Shown: positions 38,423 to 50,347 of the stretch, piece by piece | How the letters are laid out: every line of letters begins with the position of its first letter | How positions within the stretch are numbered: the stretch's first letter is position 1 | Assembly: GCA_022496805.1 (NCBI GenBank) | Contig: CM040089.1 | Location: 40,966,372-41,030,371 of the forward strand | Reading direction: 5' to 3' | DNA length: 64,000 nucleotides | Source of the DNA: Pohlia nutans | Lineage: Eukaryota > Streptophyta > Bryopsida > Bryales > Mniaceae | Notes under the pieces: generated by a model | Told to the model about the DNA's origin: nothing | The model's input: the letters and a program-made list of their open reading frames with translations, nothing else | Databases searched by the model: none | Position numbers and translations under genes: made by a program

Positions 38423-39217
38423 CCGGATATTCCGGGCAGGGAGGATCCGCGCGCGCGGACCCTACTCTTATTTTGACCCTCCCTCCCTCACCCCCCTCTC
38501 CCCTATATAAACCTTCTCTCACTCTCCCTCCCTCACACTCTCCTTCCACCCCTTTTCCTCTCTTGTTCTTCTCCCTCTCTTCCTTCTCCCTTCTCCTCAA
38601 TATAAAGGAAGAAGAGAGAGGAGGAAGGAAGTGTGAGGGAGGAAGAATGTGGGAGGGTTTATATAAGAGAGAGGGGAGAAAAAGGAAAGGAGAGAAGGGA
38701 AGAAGAGTGGGTCAAAATAAGAGTAGGGTCCGCGCGCGCGGACCCTCTCTGCCCGGAAAATCCGGGAAAAAAAAAAAAAAAAAAAAAAAAACTTTTTTTT
38801 TTTTTGCATTTTTGCATTTTTGCATTTTTCATTTCAGGGCCTGTATTGGATTCAGCCTGCTCCCTGATTTTTTAATTTTTTTTAAATTATCGTTTAAACT
38901 CCAAAAATGGCAAGGTGAAGAAAAAAAAGGAAGACAAGTGGAAGACTAGAAGAAAAAGAAGAAGGAAGACAAGAGGGAGACAGGAAAGAAGACAAGGAAA
39001 AAAAACAAAATAAAAGAAAAAGAAAAGATAAAGATAAAGATATAAGATAAAGATAAGGATAAAAAGTAAATTAAATAATTGTTTCTTTACAATGAAGAGA
39101 TTGTAGAAAGACAAAAATCCCTGTTTTATACAAAAAAATTCAAACAAATTTTTTTAAAGCCAAATTTGCTCATGAAATGAGTGCACTTGGCCAAGTGCAA
39201 ATTAGGGAATTGGGTGT
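37936..39217. mobile_element. Foldback element with homopurine/homopyrimidine core
   Basis: Ends AACACCCAATTCGCTAATTT and, reversed, ACACCCAATTCCCTAATTTG. Candidate 5-bp duplication TTCTT at 37931-37935 and 39218-39222. Arms of about 600 bp run inwards through CTTTATCTTTATC tracts, TCAGGGAGCAGGCTGAATCC, poly-A/poly-T (38332-38422 and 38766-38805), a CCGCGCGCGCGG palindrome in each arm, and a CTC/GAG-rich centre near 38590. Two TATATAA words face each other near the centre. No coding capacity; class unknown. Confidence 0.75.
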
Positions 39218-39381
39218 TTCTTTCTCTCTTTATTTATCTTCCATTTTGGTACCATTCATATTGATAATGTTTTCCTATTATTTGAATTATCCGAAAACAA
39301 GCAACCAACTTTATTGAGTCTATGTGTAGTCTACCGCCCAATACTATCAATATCCGACACGGATTGTGCATGAATATTCCC

Positions 39382-39456
39382 TTAGGCTTGGAGGAACTTG
39401 TGGGAACCCTCCTCTAGCATTGGGAGGTCACGAGTTCCACTCCCAATTCCAAAACT
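39382..39456 (+). repeat. SINE-like segment with tRNA-type B box, copy 2
   Basis: TTAGGCTTGGAGGAACTTGT, then GCATTGGGAGGTCACGAGTTCC, matching 37012-37080 in the same orientation. GGTCACGAGTTCCACTCCC resembles a B box. Confidence 0.4.
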
Positions 39457-40628
39457 TGCAAACTTAAGCATGTAAGCAAAGAGATTTTCATCCTCAATAT
39501 TTATCTAGAGCATTTATTTATCAAATGAAACACACTCTATTTTGTAGTACATCTCAAGAAGGTTTCAAAGAGTCTAAGTTCATCTTCTTACTCTAGGATT
39601 TGTGCAATGTGAGCATTTTAAGATCTAACATTCTTCACTTGGGGTTTATCATTTTTTGGTAATTCCGGACACAATTAGAAACTTGAAGTCTTGAGTTTGG
39701 TATAAAATCAAAGCTCTTGCAATCATTTTCAAATAAGTCCACACTCAACTACTACTACTTATTAAAGCCATGCACACAGTCAATGATTTCCAAAACTCGT
39801 GTGAAATGTGATGGTGTGGTGTTTATAGGGATACTTTGAAGCTTCCATACAATAAGGGATTTGTACCTCATTTCCATGCTTACATGGGTAGCTGATGCAA
39901 CACATTACAAACCTATTGCCATGAGAATGGGCCTAGACACCCATTTTGAAATCCTAGAACAATAGATTTTTTTAGTTTAACTAACCATGTAATTCACATT
40001 GTCATATTTTAAATGAATAAATAAATACAATAACTAAATATAGTACTCCTTCACTTTACACCAAGACTGTGCAAACTACCATTGTATTTTTTTGACCTCC
40101 TTGTCATTGTCACATCCAAAAAATTTGGGTACCCATTGATTTCAAGTGAACCCTTGGTACAGTCTCATCCCTTATTTTCTCCGAAATGACCTCAAATTTT
40201 GAGAATTACAAAAGTATTGGGTCGTGGATAAATAAAGTTGACACTACTTTTTATGTGACATGGTCGCTTACATGTGCAAGCAATATATACTTGTAGTTTC
40301 TGATCAAAGATGGTAGCTACAAATTGCATTGTGGACGATGATGAAAGATATTCTTAACATTTCAGAGTAGACCCAATGTTTGCTATTGAATGTTACGCAA
40401 TCTTAAGTTAATGGGTTCACTCTACGTATCTTTGGAAACTAAATTCTACCCTCCATACCACAACACTCCATACTAGGACGATATTATTGTTTCAAACAAT
40501 ACACATATGACAAGTCATTTCTGTGACTATTCCATGCCTACCACCTTAAAAGTAGGCCTTCCCAAACATGTCATAATAGAGAGGGACAACTGTATCAACC
40601 CCGTACGGTCAGACCCGTCAACAAACGC
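39457..40628. other. Intergenic DNA, nothing recognised
   Basis: AT-rich and without a believable reading frame until the LIN37 upstream region. Confidence 0.35.
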
Positions 40629-40806
40629 GACTGATTGCTCTCAAGATTCAAAACTCATCCATCGAACGAACAGAAAACAACAGCACTCAGAACGAACAGA
40701 ACTCCACCTCATTCATTCAAGGCAGACTGATTGCTCACTCGGTCTTCCAAAACGAACAGAAAATCAGCACTACGAACGAACAGAAAACCACCCCATTCAT
40801 CCAAGG
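40629..40806 (+). repeat. Two-copy 90-bp repeat upstream of the LIN37-like gene
   Basis: Both copies start GACTGATTGCTC (40629 and 40727), contain CGAACGAACAGAAAA-type words and end CATTCATNCAAGG. The position about 420-600 bp before the start codon suggests 5' UTR or promoter. No TATA box was fixed. Confidence 0.55.
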
Positions 40807-41227
40807 TAATCAATTCAAATGAGCTTTAGGGCCAGGCAGCTCTGTCAGTGGCAGCGTTTGTATTTTGCCTTTTCCCTCCTTTCTGATGCCGACCCCGCCT
40901 TTCCCAATTTGCTTATGGATCCCCTCGTCGCTTCGGTTTCGTAGAAATCGATCGATCCATCAATCAGCCCTCTTTAAGACAAACCAATCGATCCTAATAC
41001 TGTGTAGGGTTTCAACCGAATGGTACTAGGCCAAGGAGGTTTACAGTAGTAGGGTTTTGGGAGTGGTATCAATGTAATAAAAAGGTTTGCAATCAATTTT
41101 GAGCTTCTGAATTCGTAGAATGGGAACGCGGCATTCTGCTCTTGATGGCGACGGAAGGTTTAGTGGATTGTTGTGATTGATTTTAGATGATGTGGGAGTT
41201 TTTGAGTCGAATCTGAGTTTTGTGGCG

Positions 41228-44205
41228 ATGGCAACAACGCGAGGGCCTGTGTCCACCGAGGTGGATTCTAACCCTACGATACTCGCGGAGGGGCAAGGAT
41301 TTCGTCCTTTGGTTGCCGCAACGTCGGGGATACCAGTGGATACCACAATGTCTTTAGGACCAGCTCGTCATGTGCAGCTTTCGCCGTTGCAACAACACCT
41401 CGGGGCGGGTGGTAGCCATTTGACATTGCTTGGTTCTCCTCATTTATCTGCTCAGCGGCCAGGAAACCCTCGCCAGCAGATGGTGTCGTCGGGTCTTAAG
41501 GTTTCGCGTTCGCAAGTGGAGATTCGGAGACGGGCGCCAACGCAGGAGGAAATCAGCCGAGTTCATCAGCCGATTGTGACGCGGCCCGTGGCCAACATGG
41601 GGCAGCCGAGGGGACCCGTGCTGGGGAAGCCAACGCAGGGCTTGATGCTGCATCGCAGTCCCCAGGAGAACAAGGCTGTGCCTGTTATTCAGAAGCCCTC
41701 GCCTGCTCGCCAGGTGATTCAAAGGGCGCACACAAGGACTGCAGGTTGGCAAACTCCTCTGGGACAGCACACGACTCCCACTGGCACTCCTTCTGGCCAG
41801 CAATCTCGCATGTTTCATCCTGTCCTGAATTCTCAGCCCAGGGGATCTCCACAAGAGCAAGCGAGACAGCATCCTGTTCTACCTCAACAGTTTCCTCAAC
41901 AACCGCAATTGCGTGATGTAGGGCCAACCGGTATCAAGTCCCTGCCAGTAAGTAACCACCTCTATTTTTATTTGCAGTTTCTTTTTATAACATGGACAAT
42001 TTGTTTACTTTACGTTTAATCCCTAAGCGTCCACTGTGTATTTTCTGAAAATTGGACCCCCTGCTGCAAATCATCTGTTTGTGTGAAAATGACTTCAGTT
42101 TGACACGATCGACACTGTTGATCTTGTAGTATAGAACAAGAGCTTTAAAATGATGTATTGCAATCAGAAAACCGAGGTAAAATGAGAAAATGCCACCGTT
42201 GCAAAGTTCAGTGATGCAGATGGCCACATTGAGCGTTTAAGACGCCTAGGGGTTCAAGTAGGACTGGCCTGGCATACGTCCAAAAAATCTATGTTTTTGT
42301 ATTTACCTTTTCTTCTTTTCGCCTCATATTTATTACGAGCTCGTGGATTTAGTTTAGTACCGTGATTAGACGTACTTTCCGTGTTGAAATACGCTCTCCA
42401 GGTTTATGGTCCCTTTGAGTTAGATATTGTTGCTTTGTGGTTGAGTTTTCTAGGTTTTTATCTGCAGATGTATCCAGTATTGCGGACTCCAGTTGCTGGA
42501 AATCATACAAGTAATCATAACGATACTGCTTACAGGTATGCGATTGCCTCGTCTCTAGATTTTCGCTGGTCATCTTGTTGTGCACTTGTTTAGCTCTAGT
42601 GTTTGTGGGAGTTTTGGGTCTTTCGGTAAAGAAAAATTGTGCTTTTTTTCCGAATAATCTATTACACCATCTGTTCCGAAATAGAAAGCACCTTTTAGAA
42701 CTGGAAGGAGTGTTCCCACGGGATTTTTATTTTGGAAGAGAGGAAGTAATTATAAGTCATGTAAGATTGGGTTGCATAGTTTGGCATCGGAAGCAACATG
42801 CTGAGGTTTTGGGCTCTTAATGAACGTGATTGCATTTTCTTTTCGGGTTTTTGAAACGTATGGATGTAGTTCTTATTAGCACCTTCGGAATTGCAGGGAG
42901 CGGCTCTCTGATAGTCAAATTGTTGTGCACATAGGCGATCGAAAAGTAAGTATTCAATTTTGGATCTGTACTCATTGAAGTGACAATTTTGTTTTTTTTC
43001 TCTTCTTGCATATCGGTATTTTTCTCTATGACGTTCTTTTACCTAGTGCTGTCTTGAATGGACAAAGGAAAAGTTTGTATACATGGTTATTGCCAGATTT
43101 CCTCAAGATACCTTTTTGCATGTCTATACAGGTGCGCTTGGTATCTGAATTGGATCCTTCATCTCTGTACTCTTTGTGCCGTCGTTGGATGAGGAATGAT
43201 ATCCCACGCTCAGACAGGGTATGTACCTTGTGGTGTTTGTACAATGAGATTTATAACCTTATGTCACTAGTTTGCAATGTAATCTGTTATTAAGATGTGG
43301 TGTAAATGAAAAACTCCCTCTATCCAAGAAGACGAGAATACAAAGAAAAGGTGTGTATTGTTCGAGTTTCCGTGGATGTACTTGTAATCATCTTCCATGG
43401 AATTGTGCAGACAGGGGTGCGTGACGTAATGAACATACCTCTGCCAAGACCTCTGTCTGTTGCGGAGGTAGAGAATGCTGGAGACTATGCTCTTGACAAT
43501 GGCACTAGAAGTGATAATGAACAGAGTCAACCTGAGGTGCGCACATTCGATGTGATTTGAAATAGGTTCTAGTCCTTAATTTTTTTCAACATTATGAGAT
43601 GTCCATCAAGCTGCAAATGCTGCCTTTGTTACTCAGACGTGTGTTGTACACATTGTGCTAATTAAATGGGTGTATCAACTTTTTGTGCTTATGTCAGATT
43701 GAGAAACCTGTTGATTCGATGACCGACAAGGAATTACTGCTATCCCACGTCCAGCATTTCAAAACTGTTCGAAAAAGGTGTGCTCTCAAGCATGACACTA
43801 CATTGCAATGGTATATTTTAGATAGAAATTTAGATGTGTTAGCCCGATTTATGGTGTTGAAATGACAAATTCCATTGATTATATTGTCAAAAATATAATT
43901 CAAATGGGATTAAATTTCACATCACCGGAATCAGTTTAAAACATGGTATGTGTTAGTCAGAAAACAAATGAACTTTAACAAAAGAAAGCATGTACGTCCT
44001 ACTCAAAACTGTTAAAAATAATACGAGGCCCAGTTCAGGCTTCTTGGTCCTTTAGGGGTAAATCTGGATAGTTTCCTCGTTTCCTTTCATGTACTGATTG
44101 CAGGCTCACATCTGTTGCAGATCAAAAGAAGAACGGATGCGCAAAATTGCTAGATTCAAGCCACGGCTTGCTTTGCTGCTGCCTGGCAACAACGAGTCTG
44201 GTTGA
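41228..44205 (+). CDS. LIN37: LIN37-like subunit of the MuvB/DREAM complex
   Basis: In animals LIN37 is a MuvB core subunit that helps DREAM repress cell-cycle genes in the nucleus. Seven exons: 41228-41947, 42468-42535, 42897-42945, 43132-43218, 43411-43536, 43698-43777, 44121-44205, giving 404 residues. The first 240 residues are disordered and rich in Q, P and S. The core is DSQIVVHIGDRKVRLVSEL followed by SSLYSLCRRWMRND, matching the animal signature (a basic/hydrophobic strand, then YPICRAWMRN, the CRAW motif). Next comes NIPLPRPL (animal YKLPPPTP) and a basic helix HVQHFKTVRKRSKEERMRK, which parallels the animal C-terminal helix. The order is the same as in animal LIN37. The start is the first in-frame ATG (MATTRG). 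All introns are GT-AG. Confidence 0.78.
42015..42256. mobile_element. TTAA element, family G, in LIN37 intron 1
   Basis: Left end TTAATCCCTAAGCGTCC; right end reversed TTGAACCCCTAGGCGTC (one TTAA mutated to TTCA). 242 bp, wholly intronic (intron 41948-42467). Confidence 0.6.
43863..44064. mobile_element. TTAA element, family E copy 2 (truncated), in LIN37 intron 6
   Basis: Matches the intact copy 50110-50347 in inverted orientation: GACAAATTCCATTGATTATA on the left and CTTCTTGGTCCTTTAGGGGT on the right. The first end, about 35 bp, is missing. Confidence 0.65.
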
Positions 44206-44897
44206 TTTGCCTTACCAGATGAGTAGTGTTGTTTTATGAGTCTCAGAGAGAGCCCTTAAGGCAGCTGGATGTAAGTCCAGCAGTTTAGTTGGAAAGTTCA
44301 CTCTTCACTGGGTGACATTTTTGCACAAATGTGTACTTTAGCGATTTGTTATACAGTTAAGTAGAAACTGTCAGCCTCCTCAAATTTGGGAATAGAGTAT
44401 TATGAGGTGGTTTGTGGGTGCCCACCTTTTTTTTTCTCGTGTGGGAGCCCAACACAATCAGGTAATGTGCAATGCCTCACTTGAGCAAGCATTCAAAAGA
44501 CATTTTTCTAAAGAGAATAACTTACCCTGCAGTTACTCTGCTGTTCCTGGCGTTTGTGCAAGAGTGCTCTAAAGTGACAGATATGCTGCTGTAAATTTGT
44601 ACTTACAATTGCTTTAGTTGTACCTGAAGGCCATTTGAGTAGCAGCAACGAACAAATTTCATCTCTTGCAAAATTATTTGGTTTTCGCGTTATCCTTAAA
44701 TCATTGTCATAAAGAATACGGAGTAACTTGCATGCTGACTGACAGGAGTGACAGCTTATTCCTAAAAGGATAGAGCCTACAACCATGTCAAATTTCAATA
44801 TCCTTCACTCTATATGCTCCATTTTGCTACTATATATGAACGAACAATTTTTTATTTAGATTTGTAGAACATCAATGAATGATATTACAAGTCGTCT
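44206..44897. other. 3' flank of the LIN37-like gene
   Basis: Expected to hold the 3' UTR; no polyadenylation signal could be assigned with confidence. No other gene. Confidence 0.4.
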
Positions 44898-45445
44898 ATA
44901 ACCCTTAGAAGCGCCTGCGTCCAGAATCTGGACGATGGATGATTCTGGACGCGTCCCTTCACCACGCAGGGGATGTTTTTCATCCATTCAATTTTTATTT
45001 AAATTCTTGTGCTAGTCGGTTACCATTTGTACGGTACGGATCTTCAAGATAAGATATTGAGAGTTTTTGAAAAATAGCAAAAGTGGTTTATGTCAAGTTT
45101 CATTCTTAGTTCAAAAAGTGAGACCTTAAACATGATTTTCCATAATAAGAAGAATCAAATAGTGAAAACCATACCATCTTGTAGTACATGTTATTCCAAT
45201 TTCATTACAATATTTTTTAAATTTTTAATGTTAATTATGGATTTTAAATTGAATTTCAAGAGAAAACCTTGCAAAATTAATTAAAAAATATTAATAATAA
45301 ATATGATGAATCCGACTGTATAGATGTTATCTTCACATTGACATTTATAACTTTGCTTTGTACATCAACTCCATTTTAATTTTTTATCAAACATTTTATA
45401 ACGAATCTTTGAAAACAATGTTGAATCGGGACCTTAAAGGGATAA
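44898..45445. mobile_element. Family D copy 2 with ATAA target duplication
   Basis: ATAA at 44898-44901 and at 45442-45445, with ends CCCTTAGAAGCGCC and CCTTAAAGGG. Body as in 19917-20462 and 60564-61121 (TTTATGTCAAGTTTCATTCT). A non-TTAA tetranucleotide repeated on both sides. Confidence 0.7.
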
Positions 45446-47576
45446 ATCAAAATTTTCAGAATTTTTTGTGAAGGTTTCAAATTGTTGTGATATTTTGAAA
45501 AAAAAGTGAAGTAAATTCATAGCAAATACAAAATATGTTGAGAAAATATGAAACTTTCATCATAGTTGTATATTATAATGTAAAATATCTTAAACTATTT
45601 TTTCATGTCATTCTATATCAACGTGTGATTCTATATGTGAAAATGACAACTTTATTACAAATTTTTGTATCATTTATAGGTTTTCATTTTCAAATTCTAG
45701 AATTTTTATAAAGTTCATTTGGAGGGCAATAGAAATTAGACTTTAGAGCATCCTCATTCGTCAGTGCATGCACATTTCTCATTTATACTGTCCCTTTTAG
45801 AATGATTAAAAAAGGTCGTTCTTATACTAAACTTTACAAGGTTCATTTTGAAGGGTAATATTTAAACTAATAAGATGGGCATAGAAACTAGACTTTATAA
45901 GGTTCATTTTGGTGGTTTCATCAAATGCAAAAAGTATATTTTTAAAGGCCCAAGTTAAGGCTTAAGAACTAAAAATAAATAAAATATGTCGATTTTTTGA
46001 AACAAATCCCATGTAAAATAAGGAAAATAACTAATATGTCTCAATGATGTGAATATACCATTAACAAAACTTCACAAAATGAACTCATTCCTTTTCACTA
46101 CTAACAATATTTATCATTCATAAGTCACTTTTTAGCTCTAATAACTATATAGGTACAAATACTAATGATTCATAGTGAATAATTGTTTGAATACTTGTAT
46201 GTACATTTCTAGATTATTTAGAGATTAGTCGATATGGTTGAAAGTGCTAGGAGGGTCCTTTTACCAATTGATGTTCATATGGAGACCTTCAAAATGCTTT
46301 TTGATAAACTTTTTTTAAAATGCATGTTTCATATTCAATTTACTTTTCTTCATATTGTCACTCTTTTTGATACTTTACATGAAATATATGTACATAAAAA
46401 TGAGGCATGATACAAATTGCATAGTAGTCTAAGAAGCTAGATAGTCAAAATCTATTTGTGCAGTATATGAATTCATAATATTCATCTTTATTCTTGAATA
46501 CATGATGACAAATGACACTTAATTACTGAAGTTGGTGAAAGCACGAAAAACTGTACCAAAAAGTTAGTCTGCTATACTAAAATCATAATTGTTTTGGTCA
46601 AAGGCCATAAATTTATATCAAAATATATTGTATTTTGGTTTTAATTTCATGAAGCCCTCTAAAGTTCTTATAGGTACTTGAACCCAAATTTTCAGAACAA
46701 AATCTTCAAAAAAGTTTACAAAAAGTAGTGCTTGAAAATGAATGCCTAAATCCAATCTCGGTTGCAAAATTGATGGCCTTAAATACACTCAATATAAATA
46801 TAATTTTTATGACCTTTGAGATAATGATAGAATTGAGGTCCTTGTCTAAAAAGAAAGTAGAAAAAAATATGTTTTGATATACATTTTTCTTGTTTTATAT
46901 CAACTTTGTTGACTGTACGTAACTACTTTTTCAATTTTGGCCACTTCTACGTCAATAAATTTTTTATAACTACTTATTGAAGATCATTTCTCAAATTTTT
47001 TTGGTAGAATTTATAAAACAATAGGTCGTTTATTTTATTGTTATTTATTTATTTACGAAATTCAAATTTATAATGTATTTTTGAACCCTGCATTGTTGAA
47101 TGGTCATAATAGTTAGAGGTGGTACACTTTTTCGTGCTTTCACCCTCATGTATTCACTTTTCTCAATCCAACCCGTATTGAGGAAGTTACGGCCTCCCAA
47201 AAAGAATTTGGGTCTCTCTGAGGTAAAGTTTCCATTTCTCCCCTCCTTTATTGGGCCATATTTTCTAATCTCTTCTTTTTCTCCTTATGAACTGTAGCAA
47301 TCTAGAGATATCTTCTCCTTAGCTTCCACGGACATATAACATGCCCCACTTTATTGAGGGCGTCATCGGGAAACTGAGTCCCACCACCAATAACTGTTTG
47401 TGTGTTTCACGGCACTGCCTACTTTGAAGAGCCATAACTTTTGATTCACATTTTCGATTCATACGTTCTTTGAATATGTATGTGCATGTTGTTGCAAAGT
47501 TTCTAAACATCTATTACATGCCCATATCTTGGCCTCACACAAAGCGTTATTGCATGTTGTTTGTTTGAGTCATCTT
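45446..47576. other. Very AT-rich intergenic DNA, nothing recognised
   Basis: Short internal repetitions such as TAGACTTTATAAGGTTCATT only; no gene or complete element. Confidence 0.35.
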
Positions 47577-47825
47577 TTAACCCCTGAGCGCCCCGGCGCC
47601 CCAAATATGGCCTCCACAAAATGAAAGGTTGCCATATTTGACTCTTATAATCTTTTCAATGGTACGGTGAAATCATTTGTCCTTTCTCCCACAACTCCGG
47701 GCATGTCTCCACTACCAATCGGTACGGTCAATTTATGTGGATCTTGTTTTGGGTGACAATTTGATTCAAATGAGTTGAGAAGGGTCTAGATTTTGGTAAA
47801 CATGCTCTGGGTGCTCAGGGGTTAA
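47577..47825. mobile_element. TTAA element, family F
   Basis: Left end TTAACCCCTGAGCGCCC; right end reversed TTAACCCCTGAGCACCC. 249 bp, with intact TTAA on both sides. Confidence 0.85.
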
Positions 47826-48478
47826 TTTCCCCACCTTGTTTCTTGCAAGGCCCGTGGACGTCACCTCAGGGTCCCCTTCTCATCACGGTATTTCAACATC
47901 CTTTTGAAAGGGGTATGATACGTCACCTAAATCAATGTATTTTCATCCATTCTACAATAGAACAATAAAAAGACATACATGCTTTCACAATGCTTATGAT
48001 ATGGTCTTTTTGAGTTCCTACGTCCATACCATTGTTTCATAACATTCATGAGCCTTGTAAAAAGGGTTCAGCTTCAATAGTGTTACTTGTTCCTCTACAG
48101 TAGTTACTATAGTGTCCATCCTCGAAAGGGGAGAGTAGTATTGTTCCAAGGTCCCTTTGTCCGGTGGGCATCGGGATTTTGACATTACGAACGGACACTT
48201 TATTCACGCCGGCCTTGCAATAGGGTCGGTGTTTCTATCTATCTTCCTCTACAGTAGCATCATACAATAGCCAGGAAAAATTAAGATACTTGATTTTTTT
48301 AGTCCATCATAGGTTGATGCTATGAATTTATATAAACTCATTAAATTACTAATGTAAGCTCAATACAAAACCTTTAAGAAGAGTACTTTTAGAAGACAAT
48401 GTGAAAGATTCGATTTAAGTCAATAAACAAGAATGAAATTGTAAGAATGAATCAAAGAGCATAGTAAAGTGTCACCCA
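47826..48478. other. Intergenic DNA, nothing recognised
   Basis: No gene or element end identified. Confidence 0.3.
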
Positions 48479-49023
48479 TTAATACCTAATTGCCCAATTA
48501 GGCAGAAAACGCTTAATGTACAAAGTCAGAATCAGTTCTCGTTTTCTCATCCGTGGTGATCTTTTTGTAGCATGAAATTTTTCTTGGTAGATTTTATGGG
48601 AAGTTAGCTTCATGCATGTGAGATCCGATTAGAAAGGGGATGATTTGTGAAGTTTTTACGACTCATTTCATGTTGTAGTGATTCACTCAAAAAAAATTAA
48701 AGATTTTAGTCTAGATGTGCTCTTGAAAAAACAAACTCATAAAATTAAGCAACCAAAAAATCTCCAAAAATCACTACACTTAAAGTATTACATTTCAACT
48801 CATCACAACAAATTCCATCCATGGATTGTCAATATCTTATTTGTAATTGAATTACAAAATTATTTTGAATTTCAGGTTTCAAATATTATACATTAATATT
48901 GGTGATAGCAACCATAGATTTAGATTCATAATGTACAACTTTTATTCATCCCTCTTAGTTGCATTTTATAATGCATCTTTGCAAAACTGCTAAACTTGGA
49001 GAGGGGTGAGAACGTTTACATTT
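48479..49023. mobile_element. TTAA element, family A copy 3 (decayed ends)
   Basis: Inverted relative to 18762-19346 and recognisable throughout (GGGAAGTTAGCTTCATGCAT; CAACCAAAAAATCTCC; TAGTTGCATTTTATAATGC). The left TTAA is present; the right end has decayed to AACGTTTACATT. Confidence 0.7.
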
Positions 49024-49288
49024 CTCATTTTAAATATGCGCCTTCAAATAAAGACCAATGAAAATAGACTGTACTCACTTTCTACTTTCTATTGCACTTC
49101 GTGATTCTTGATTTCATGCATTGTTGTTCAAGAATGTTCCGTTTGGTGTGAGTTGTTGAACAAACCGAACAATTAATTCACATGGGTGTTAAAAAGAAAG
49201 AGACCAGCGTTCTTGGTGCTTGTGATGCATGACCTCAAGGGAAAAGACAGCTTTTTGGCACTTGGGTTTTCATCATGGCAAGAGAGTT

Positions 49289-49705
49289 TTAACCCCTTTA
49301 GGATGTTGGGCTGAAATATACGGTTTGGATACATGACTGTGTCAAAATTTGTACAAAGCTCACATAGGAGGTGAAGGGATTCTTTTCTTAGGCTGAAATT
49401 ATTGTGGGGATTTGTTGTGAAGGATGTGATGCTCTGTGATATTTTGCAGAATATTCTACAACTAAGAAGAGCGGTTTAGGTGAATTACGTATTTACAAAG
49501 ACTACATAGAATATGACATTGTCCTAAGCAGATATTCCACCCATAAACTCTAAATAAATATTTGTAAATTTGTAAATTTCCTCCATGGAGATGCCGCCTA
49601 AATTGTAAGTTTGCGTGCAGACTAATATGCTCAGGAAGGTGCCTCAAATGGACGAATAAAGCAAAAAGAGGGCCATTTTAGGCCCCAACATCCTACAGAG
49701 ATTAA
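49289..49705. mobile_element. TTAA element, family J
   Basis: Left end TTAACCCCTTTAGGATGTTG; right end reversed TTAATCTCTGTAGGATGTTG, the similarity running on to about 30 bp. 417 bp, no ORF of note. Confidence 0.75.
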
Positions 49706-50109
49706 TCGGTGGACCACATCATAAGGTTCTTTAGCCCTTGTGAGCTATACCTTGGAATATAAATAGTTGTAGCGGATTCTAGAATATTGGACATGCCACG
49801 TCATTATTTACCTAAAGAATGATGATGGAGGATTGGAAGTCTACAATAGTCCCGCCTCAAGAATCACATGTTTTGAATTTTTTATCTTTCATGCAATCAG
49901 AGCAAAAAGGTGAATCCTCACAAGAGCTAAGAGCAAGCCCAACAACAGCCGTTTCCCACTCACCAAACCTATTTCTGAATGATAAAGTACCTCTTGTGGT
50001 GTGGAGTTTGATATTTGCACACCAAATATTGTCAATATAGCGAGGGGTGGTTCTCACATTAAGCATTTTTTCCTATTCGTCGACAATACCATGCTCACAC
50101 TTTATGTAG
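49706..50109. other. Intergenic DNA, nothing recognised
   Basis: A 73-codon frame at 49819-50040 has no recognisable family and is not called. Confidence 0.3.
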
Positions 50110-50347
50110 TTAACCCCTAAAGGACCAAGAAGCCCAAATTGGGCTCCAGAGTTTTCTAACAATTTTGAGTAGGTCCTATTTGGACTTCCTCTTGTTCAAT
50201 TTTTTTTTTTTTTTTGACCAACACATGCAATGATCTTCACTTGTTCTAGTGATATAAAATTTGGTCCCATTTGAATTCTATTTTTCACAATATAATCAAT
50301 TGAATTTGTCAGTTTAACTTGTGAATCCTTGGTCCTTTAGGGGTTAA
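50110..50347. mobile_element. TTAA element, family E copy 1 (intact)
   Basis: Perfect 20-bp inverted ends TTAACCCCTAAAGGACCAAG. 238 bp. Family also at 43863-44064 and 53067-53291, with decayed pieces at about 51150-51390, 52040-52400 and 52615-52670. Confidence 0.92.

Noticed and set aside
41444..41927. Minus-strand frames over LIN37 exon 1
   Set aside because: Antisense of a GC-rich coding exon; the plus strand has correct splice phases and motif order.
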